DNA of 10,275 bases. Source: Actinomycetota bacterium. GTDB taxonomy: Bacteria > Actinomycetota > Humimicrobiia > Humimicrobiales > Humimicrobiaceae. Each line of letters begins with the position of its first letter. Position 1 is the stretch's first letter. The DNA lies in the NCBI GenBank assembly GCA_028695395.1, contig JAQVJB010000069.1:1-10275 (forward strand). The letters are read 5' to 3'. The translations under genes and the position numbers were made by a program. The notes beneath the pieces are model-generated. The model did no database searches and was not told the DNA's origin. It saw nothing but the letters and a program-made list of their open reading frames with translations. This document shows positions 1-5,150 of this stretch, in pieces.

Positions 1-702
1 AAAGATAACAGAAACGATGAAGGCAACAATCTTGAATCGATGCTTCTGAATTTTATAAAAGGTAAAAACATTCTTCTGGAAGATTATACGATAAAAATCG
101 GTAAAAATTTAACAATTCTTCCAACTTCTAATAATATTTCGGTCATTGATGAATATCTGACAGATTTTCTTGTAAAAAAATCTGTTGAAAAAGGTTTAGC
201 TCTTAAATCAATGGAAAGAAATCTTTTATTGAAAGAGATGCTTGATAAGGTTATAAAACCCTGGGAGTTTGATTATGTATTAATAGATTGCCAGCCGAGT
301 TTTTCACTTCTTTCAAATACAGCGCTTATTTACGCTGAAAATACTTTAACTGTTTTAAAACCCGAGCCTTATTCTCTAATTGATATCGAGTATATGAAAA
401 GGATTATAAAGAATCTGAACAGAAAATATAATACTGATATTAATATCTCAGGCGTAATAATTAATGCTTTTGAGATTAGGAAAAAGCTGGCGTGGAATAT
501 TTCAAAAAAGATAGAGATGGAATTTGGAACAGAGTCCAGAGTTTTCAGAGAGAAAATCAGATTTCTGTCTCACTACCAGAACTCAATTTTTTTAGGGAAT
601 CAGCCTGTATTCAAGATGTATCCTGGCAGTGCTGCCGCGAAGAGTATATTAAATCTTTTTAGTGAAATCGATAGTACCGCAGTTAATTTTATAAATTACT
701 AA
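1..702 (+). CDS. ParA/Soj-family partitioning ATPase, C-terminal part (5' end outside window)
   Basis: This reading frame is open from the first base, so the gene starts upstream; the ATG at base 40 is internal. The visible 233 residues match the second half of ParA/Soj/MinD-type deviant Walker ATPases, which bind DNA or polymers in an ATP-dependent way and position chromosomes, plasmids or protein complexes. Seen directly: a LPTS segment like the family's LPAS strand; a Walker B-like strand YVLIDCQPSFSLLS with the acidic residue kept (family consensus DCPPS, here DCQPS); a KPEPYSLIDI segment matching the family's P-x-E-x-x-(A/S)-L-x-G; and a C-terminal PVFKMYPGSAAAK block matching P-x-x-x-Y-x-x-x-S-x-x-A. 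The deviant Walker A lysines are outside the window. No ParB or parS is visible. The next gene is a bactofilin, so a role in positioning a bactofilin assembly is possible. The family call is firm; the cargo is unknown. Confidence 0.88.
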   Translation, partial: KDNRNDEGNNLESMLLNFIKGKNILLEDYTIKIGKNLTILPTSNNISVIDEYLTDFLVKKSVEKGLALKSMERNLLLKEMLDKVIKPWEFDYVLIDCQPSFSLLSNTALIYAENTLTVLKPEPYSLIDIEYMKRIIKNLNRKYNTDINISGVIINAFEIRKKLAWNISKKIEMEFGTESRVFREKIRFLSHYQNSIFLGNQPVFKMYPGSAAAKSILNLFSEIDSTAVNFINY

Positions 703-709
703 AGTTTTT

Positions 710-734
710 ATTATTTTTTTAAAATAATTTTTAT
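710..734 (+). terminator. Possible weak terminator after the parA-like gene
   Basis: An 8-base inverted repeat, ATTATTTT (710-717) and AAAATAAT (721-728) around a TTT loop, is followed by a T-rich run. The stem has no G or C, so the hairpin is weak. In DNA this AT-rich it may be chance. Confidence 0.22.
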
Positions 735-778
735 AATATATTTTATATTTTGTATAATTTAAAAATAATATAGAATAA

Positions 779-787
779 ATACCAAGT
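779..787 (+). promoter_or_regulatory. ATACCAAGT motif upstream of bactofilin 1, shared with bactofilin 2
   Basis: The 9-base word ATACCAAGT lies 28 bases before the bactofilin 1 start. The same word, in the same orientation relative to its gene, lies 18 bases before the bactofilin 2 start (3015-3023, minus strand). With flanks the two copies agree at 11 of 12 bases (ATACCAAGTWTA). It could be a shared operator, a transcript-start context or a 5'-leader element. I did not notice it elsewhere in the window. Confidence 0.35.
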
Positions 788-804
788 ATAAAAATGTATA
801 ATGC

Positions 805-811
805 AGGGAGG
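805..811 (+). promoter_or_regulatory. Shine-Dalgarno site that sets the bactofilin 1 start
   Basis: AGGGAGG sits 4 bases before ATG 816 and is a near-perfect anti-16S match. It decides the start in favour of 816; the upstream in-frame ATG at 801 has no such site. Confidence 0.85.
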
Positions 812-815
812 ATTC

Positions 816-1343
816 ATGAGCTTAGGGGGCAATGCTTTTTCAGCAATTGATTTAGGGTCAGAAAATGACTATGAGGGTCCGGAACAGTCAAAGACTCTTT
901 TAACCATCAAAGGTGATTCAGCTAAAATAGAAGGAAAACTTATCATTTCCAAATCCATTGAGATTGATTGTGAAGTACATGGAGAGCTTATAGTGGACGG
1001 GCAACTTAAGATACAGCAGTCAGGCTATGTAAACGCCGATGTCAAAACAATAGATGCAGTTGTCACAGGTGTTTATGAAGGAAATATGGAAGCGAGCGGC
1101 AATGTGCAGATAACTGAATCCGGGAGAGTAAACGGTAATATAAAGACAGATTCATTAATAATCGAAAAGGGCGGCATATTCAGCGGAAATGTTGTAAGAA
1201 TTTCTACCGATAACGAAAAAAAAAATAATGTGAAAAATGTAGCTGAGAGTACGATTAGTTATTCTGATAGCATAAATGACGAAGATGCTGAGACTGAAGA
1301 TGAGACTATAGAGGAAAAAGAAGAAGATACTCTTGAACTGTAA
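816..1343 (+). CDS. Bactofilin (polymer-forming cytoskeletal protein), copy 1
   Basis: This is a bactofilin-domain protein (PF04519, formerly DUF583). The family forms a right-handed beta-helix that self-assembles without nucleotide into cytoplasmic or membrane-associated filaments used as scaffolds for polarity, wall synthesis or chromosome anchoring. The first 23 or so residues are a flexible leader. The core (about residues 25-128) shows the short repeating turns typical of the beta-helix, such as LLTIKGDSAKIEGKL, GELIVDGQLKIQQSGYV, GVYEGNMEASGNVQI and GRVNGNIKTDSLIIEKGGIF. The C-terminal 45 or so residues are a disordered tail that ends very acidic, with about 13 Asp/Glu in its last 21 residues. 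ATG 816 is preferred over the in-frame ATG at 801, because AGGGAGG (805-811) lies 4 bases before 816 and would fall inside the longer frame. That gives 175 residues. The tail may bind partners; this is an inference. Confidence 0.93.
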   Translation: MSLGGNAFSAIDLGSENDYEGPEQSKTLLTIKGDSAKIEGKLIISKSIEIDCEVHGELIVDGQLKIQQSGYVNADVKTIDAVVTGVYEGNMEASGNVQITESGRVNGNIKTDSLIIEKGGIFSGNVVRISTDNEKKNNVKNVAESTISYSDSINDEDAETEDETIEEKEEDTLEL

Positions 1344-1431
1344 ATAATTAAAAAAATTGATTTAAATAAAATCCTTAAACTGTTTATATGATGATAAAAC
1401 TATTAGTTTATTTCAATCAAGGTACTTTTAT

Positions 1432-1459
1432 TTGAAACATCTTTAAAATTTTTTATTAT
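1432..1459 (+). promoter_or_regulatory. Possible sigma-70 promoter for the small membrane protein/UPF0280 pair
   Basis: TTGAAA (1432-1437) and TATTAT (1454-1459), 16 bases apart, lie 24 bases before the ATG at 1484. The match is acceptable, but the region is nearly all A/T, so chance matches are likely. Confidence 0.3.
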
Positions 1460-1483
1460 TTAAAAAATAAATCAGGTGGGAAA

Positions 1484-1702
1484 ATGGCAATAAATCCAAG
1501 AATAAAAAACCCTCTTATCTTAAGCATAGTGGCAACAGTATTCCTGATCCCTGTTCTTATTCTCTCCAGGTATATTTTTCAGATACAACTGTCTTGTGTG
1601 CCTAATGGAATAATATGGGCAATAATCAGTGTTACTACAGTAATTTATTTTATTCTTATTTTTTTAGTTTTTCTTTATTACGGAAGTCTTGGAAGAAAAT
1701 AA
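1484..1702 (+). CDS. Small two-helix membrane protein, function unknown
   Basis: A 72-residue protein that I do not recognise. It starts at an ATG led by AGGTGGG (1474-1480), 3 bases upstream, a good ribosome binding site. Two hydrophobic segments, about residues 11-33 and 43-66, are joined by a short loop containing a cysteine (QLSCVPNG). The N-terminus carries Arg and Lys (NPRIKNP) and the C-terminus ends GRK, which suggests a helical hairpin with both ends in the cytoplasm under the positive-inside rule. Its last 14 bases overlap the next gene's TTG start, so the two are probably translated from one message and coupled. This suggests a membrane partner for, or co-regulation with, the UPF0280 protein. 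Clean start signal, membrane-protein composition and overlap support a real gene; no function can be assigned. Confidence 0.7.
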   Translation: MAINPRIKNPLILSIVATVFLIPVLILSRYIFQIQLSCVPNGIIWAIISVTTVIYFILIFLVFLYYGSLGRK

Positions 1703-2456
1703 AAATTTATTCATAGAAAAAATTTTTACTGATAAACTTTATATCGACAAAGATATTTATAGGATTAATGTTGCAAAAAAGGTAGAATTTGCCTGGAAAG
1801 TTTCATATAAATATTCAGATCTTTTTATCTCATGCAGTAAAGATATATCTTATGTTATTCCTGATAAAATAATTGATTTTTATAATATCCTTGAAAAAGA
1901 AATAAAAGAAAACCCCGATTTTGAAAAGACTCTTGCTCCATTAAAGAATTGCTCTTTCAGTAGTTGGATCCTTTTGGAAATGGATAAGGCTTCAAGGGCT
2001 TTTAATGTAGGACCCATGGCAGCAGTAGCAGGTTCTTTATGCGAGTTTATAAGCAGAGACATAAAAAGCAATACCAGATATCTCGTTATTGAAAATGGCG
2101 GAGATGTTTATATAAGAAGTAATGAAGATGCTATTATCTCTGTTTTTTTAAAAAATAATTATTTTAAAAATGGATTGAGGATAAAAATTAAAAAAAAGTT
2201 ATTGCCTTGCGGCATTGCTTCATCTTCGGGAACATTCGGGCATTCATTAAGTCTTGGCATCAGCGACATAGCGCTGGTTATTGCAAAAAATGCGATTATT
2301 GCTGACGCTGCTGCAACAGCATTTGCCAATACAATTAAAAACAAGACAGATCTGGAAGAAGCAGTCAATTTAATGAAAGATAAAGAAGATATATTTGGAC
2401 TTTTAGCTATAAAAGATGAAAATATCGCGATATATGGGAAAATAGAGCTGATATGA
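1689..2456 (+). CDS. UPF0280 family protein (COG2122, ApbE-like fold)
   Basis: The protein matches UPF0280/COG2122, a family related to ApbE flavin transferases but biochemically uncharacterised. The diagnostic blocks are all present: GPMAAVAGSLCEFISRD (about residues 107-123), LVIENGGDVYIRS (about 131-143), CGIASSSGTFGHSLSLGISD (about 174-193) and ADAAATAFAN (about 205-214). Some methanogen and syntroph members of the family occur near metal or sulfur metabolism genes; nothing here points to a substrate. At 255 residues it has the family's normal length. The start is a TTG inside the preceding gene. GGAAG lies upstream (1682-1686) but only 2 bases away, and an in-frame stop at 1665-1667 limits alternatives, so translational coupling is likely. 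The family call is strong, the start is moderate and the function is unknown. Confidence 0.88.
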   Translation: MEENKNLFIEKIFTDKLYIDKDIYRINVAKKVEFAWKVSYKYSDLFISCSKDISYVIPDKIIDFYNILEKEIKENPDFEKTLAPLKNCSFSSWILLEMDKASRAFNVGPMAAVAGSLCEFISRDIKSNTRYLVIENGGDVYIRSNEDAIISVFLKNNYFKNGLRIKIKKKLLPCGIASSSGTFGHSLSLGISDIALVIAKNAIIADAAATAFANTIKNKTDLEEAVNLMKDKEDIFGLLAIKDENIAIYGKIELI

Positions 2457-2498
2457 TTTTTGAATTATTTCTGGCTTTTAATATAAATCAATAACAGA

Positions 2499-2996
2499 TT
2501 ATCGTAAAAGGCTGCTTTTCAGACTATTTTCCGGCAACCTGTCCTGTGCTTTTTGTTGATTATAAGATATACCTGTATTCTCAGATAAAGGGGCTCTTTT
2601 TTCTTCCTGCTGTTTTATCTCAAATATCTTCTGGTCTTCGGAAATAGCACTTTCACCCTTAAACACCCCGCCTCTTTCAATTGTGAGCATAGCATCTTTC
2701 TGTATAAGATTTCCAACAAATTTTCCCGTAGATGTAATTTCAACTTCCCCGGATGCAATCATATTACCTTTAAAATTGCCGGCAATGGTGGCGTCTTTTG
2801 TCTTGATTCTTGCTTCAACTTTTCCTTCTTTTCCTATAATCAGCTCTTTTTCAGCAGTTATTTCCCCTGTTACTCTGCCATCGATTCTTGTGACTCCCGG
2901 AGAATAAAAATTCCCGTTGATAACAACGCCCTCTCCGATAATAGTCAAGGTTTTGTTATTGCTTGTTATAGAATCAATATCTTTTTTTGAGAACAT
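2499..2996 (-). CDS. Bactofilin (polymer-forming cytoskeletal protein), copy 2
   Basis: A second bactofilin-domain protein, 165 residues, on the opposite strand from copy 1. The beta-helix core spans about residues 14-118, with typical turns KTLTIIGEGVVINGNF, GVTRIDGRVTGEITAEKELI, GNFKGNMIASGEVEITSTG, and a last turn MLTIERGGVFKGES. The N-terminal leader is only about 13 residues, shorter than in copy 1. The C-terminal tail of about 50 residues is rich in Gln, Lys, Glu and Ser with roughly balanced charge, unlike the acidic tail of copy 1. The ATG is preceded by AAGGTGA (3001-3007 on the plus strand) with a 4-base spacer. It converges with the UPF0280 gene, stop codons 42 bases apart, with no convincing hairpin between. 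Paired bactofilins often co-assemble; that these two do is an inference. Confidence 0.93.
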   Translation of the reverse strand: MFSKKDIDSITSNNKTLTIIGEGVVINGNFYSPGVTRIDGRVTGEITAEKELIIGKEGKVEARIKTKDATIAGNFKGNMIASGEVEITSTGKFVGNLIQKDAMLTIERGGVFKGESAISEDQKIFEIKQQEEKRAPLSENTGISYNQQKAQDRLPENSLKSSLLR

Positions 2997-3014
2997 TTTT
3001 TCACCTTATCATAA

Positions 3015-3023
3015 ACTTGGTAT
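3015..3023 (-). promoter_or_regulatory. ATACCAAGT motif upstream of bactofilin 2
   Basis: This is the minus-strand copy of the word found before bactofilin 1, 18 bases upstream of the bactofilin 2 start and just before its ribosome binding site. The conserved placement in front of two paralogous genes on opposite strands suggests a common control element, or a leader retained from the duplication. Confidence 0.35.
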
Positions 3024-3090
3024 ATAATTTCAAGATTAATAATAAAATATTAAAGTAAATCATATAAAAGTAAAAACAGATAAAAAATTA

Positions 3091-3115
3091 TAACATTTTT
3101 TTATGCGAAATGTTA
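3091..3115. repeat. Inverted repeat in the divergent bactofilin 2/capA intergenic region
   Basis: TAACATTT (3091-3098) and AAATGTTA (3108-3115) form a perfect 8-base dyad around a 9-base spacer that includes GCG, one of the few GC-containing spots in the region. It lies just upstream of a TATAAT-like hexamer at 3138-3143 that could be the -10 element of the capA-like operon. Position and symmetry suit an operator; no regulator is identified. The rest of this 213-base gap is AT-rich, without other recognisable signals apart from the motif at 3015-3023. Confidence 0.35.
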
Positions 3116-3209
3116 ATAATAAAAAATCTTTGGTTATTATAATAAATTAATCATTCAAATTTTTAATGTAATTATAAAAATATTTACAGGAAATTATTTT
3201 ATTTTTAAA

Positions 3210-5108
3210 ATGTTTAAAATATTTGATAATACAAACAATATGAACAAAATTAAAAATTTTAAAATGAAAAATAAGTTTATAAAAAAAAATAATCCAAATA
3301 AGATTTTATTTTCATCAAAAGCATGGATTACTCTTCTGGCAATCATGATACTCTTCACTTTTTCTTGCAGCCAGATAGGAATATTAAATAAGGGAGAAAT
3401 ATCCAAAACAGATGAATCAATAAGCGGCACCCAAAAAACGGAAGAAACATCATTAAGCAATGAAGAAAATCAATATTCAGAAGACAGCACCGCAGAACTG
3501 CAGAAAGAAATAATAGTTTTAAAGATCAGCGGTTCCGTACCGGACTTTATAGCGGCCATATTAAAGCATAAAGCAAGAGAATTATTCGGAGAGGTTGTTG
3601 TCAGGGAGGAAGAAGTTCTGCCCGTGACAGATTCTGAAGGTGGAAAAGACTCAATAAAGGAAGTAGAAATCAATATAGATATTTCAAGAAATGATGAAAA
3701 CCTTAATAATTTTATTATTATCTGCGCTGTCAATAACTTTTTTTCAGCAAAGGATAATATTGAATTTAAAGAAATCGAAGACTTTTTCAAATCATCTTAT
3801 AATACTGACAAAAATGATGAGGAAAGCAAGGAAGCTGATAGCAATCAGGATATTGGTAAACCTACTAAAAGCAAACTATATATTTCAAATAATATCGGAA
3901 GTATTTTTAAGAAATTCTATGGCGACATCGAGAATGAAAATATAGCTTTTGAAGATTATTCAGATATTAGAAAAGAAATATCTCTGAATAGTGAAGCTAT
4001 TGCTCTTATACCTTTTGATGAGCTTCAAAAGGATTTGAAAGTATTAAACATCAACAGCGAATCGATTTTCAGTAAAGATTTTTCCTACTCTGACTACCCT
4101 CTCGCTTTTTCGGTAATTTTTAATTGTGAAAATGAAGATTATGCATCAAAGCTCAAAGAAGATTTCGAGAAGGATTTTTATTCAAATATGGATCAGTCAA
4201 AGCTGGCATCTGTAAATATGACCGGTGTGACAGCTCTGGTAAGAGGGGTTGCAAACAGAATGGATATAAAAGGGATTTTATATCCTGCTGAAAAGATAGC
4301 TGAAATATTAAAAGATGCAGATATAACACATATAAGCAATGAAATCTCATTTAAAGAAAATTGTAATGCCGGACAAAGCGGAACGGTGTTTTGCAGCAAA
4401 CCGGAGTATATAGAACTTTTAAGATTTGTAGGCACGGATGTTGTAGAGCTTACAGGCAATCATTTGAATGATTACGGGTATGAATATCTTGAAAAAACAA
4501 TAAGCATGTATGATGAAGAAGGATGGAAATATTTTGGGGGAGGTATGAATCTCGGGCTTTCAAAGCACCCTTCCTTATTTGATATAAATGGTAATAAAAT
4601 AGCTTTTCTTGGGTTTAACCAATTCGGTCCATCTTATGACTGGGCTACTAAAACGCAGGCAGGTTCTGCTCCTCCCGATAATCCTTTTTATATTTCTGAG
4701 ATAAAAAGACTAAAGGATGAAGGATATAATGTTATATTTACCTTTCAATACGAAGAAGCATATCAATACTCCCCTCTTGCTTACCAGATAGATGATTTCA
4801 GAATTATGAGAGATGCAGGTGCCGATATTGTAAGCGGAAGCCAGGCTCATCATCCTATGGGTTTAGAATTAAGCAGGGAAGGTCTGATATGTTATGGTTT
4901 GGGGAATCTTTTTTTTGACCAGATGCAGTCACTGGGTACAAGACAGGGATTTATAGCAAAACATATATTTTATGATAATAAACATATAAGCACCCAGATC
5001 ATCCCCACTTTGATTGAAGATTATTGCCAGCCAAGACTGATGGAAGATGATGAAAGAGAAGATTTTTTAAATATTATATATAATAAAAGTATCATGCAAG
5101 AAAGCTGA
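3210..5108 (+). CDS. CapA-superfamily lipoprotein with N-terminal solute-binding-like region, copy 1
   Basis: A 632-residue exported protein. The signal anchor (about residues 36-52) ends in a TFSC lipobox-like site with Cys53; a Ser/Glu-rich linker follows. Residues about 85-325 resemble a periplasmic solute-binding domain (NNFFSAKDNIEFKEIEDFF; later AIALIPFDELQKDLKVLNIN). Residues about 335-632 are a CapA/PgsA-type domain (PF09587), a metallophosphatase-like fold tied to poly-gamma-glutamate or capsule synthesis. Conserved points are NEIS with Glu378, GNHLNDYG with His418, SGSQAHHP with His547-His548, and YGLGNLFFDQ. The usual GD of strand 1 is replaced by TG (338-339), and the usual HWG by QYE (513-515). 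Ordinary CapA proteins are about 350-400 residues, so this one carries an extra domain. The start is uncertain: ATGs at 3210, 3240 and 3264 all lack good ribosome sites, and 3264 gives the shortest signal peptide. It probably forms an operon with copy 2, 42 bases downstream. Confidence 0.85.
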   Translation: MFKIFDNTNNMNKIKNFKMKNKFIKKNNPNKILFSSKAWITLLAIMILFTFSCSQIGILNKGEISKTDESISGTQKTEETSLSNEENQYSEDSTAELQKEIIVLKISGSVPDFIAAILKHKARELFGEVVVREEEVLPVTDSEGGKDSIKEVEINIDISRNDENLNNFIIICAVNNFFSAKDNIEFKEIEDFFKSSYNTDKNDEESKEADSNQDIGKPTKSKLYISNNIGSIFKKFYGDIENENIAFEDYSDIRKEISLNSEAIALIPFDELQKDLKVLNINSESIFSKDFSYSDYPLAFSVIFNCENEDYASKLKEDFEKDFYSNMDQSKLASVNMTGVTALVRGVANRMDIKGILYPAEKIAEILKDADITHISNEISFKENCNAGQSGTVFCSKPEYIELLRFVGTDVVELTGNHLNDYGYEYLEKTISMYDEEGWKYFGGGMNLGLSKHPSLFDINGNKIAFLGFNQFGPSYDWATKTQAGSAPPDNPFYISEIKRLKDEGYNVIFTFQYEEAYQYSPLAYQIDDFRIMRDAGADIVSGSQAHHPMGLELSREGLICYGLGNLFFDQMQSLGTRQGFIAKHIFYDNKHISTQIIPTLIEDYCQPRLMEDDEREDFLNIIYNKSIMQES

Positions 5109-5150
5109 TAGCCTCAGGGTTGTTCGCAAAATTTATTTATTAGATTTTAT

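Noticed and set aside
801..815. Upstream in-frame ATG of bactofilin 1 at 801
   Set aside because: The strong Shine-Dalgarno sequence for ATG 816 lies inside this five-codon extension, and no ribosome site precedes 801.
2506..2519. Small AAAAG/CTTTT dyad near the end of bactofilin 2 as a terminator
   Set aside because: It lies within the last codons of the gene, has a 5-base stem and no following T-run in either orientation.
2683..2907. Plus-strand open frame opposite bactofilin 2
   Set aside because: It lies wholly antisense to a clear bactofilin domain, has no ribosome site and resembles no family.
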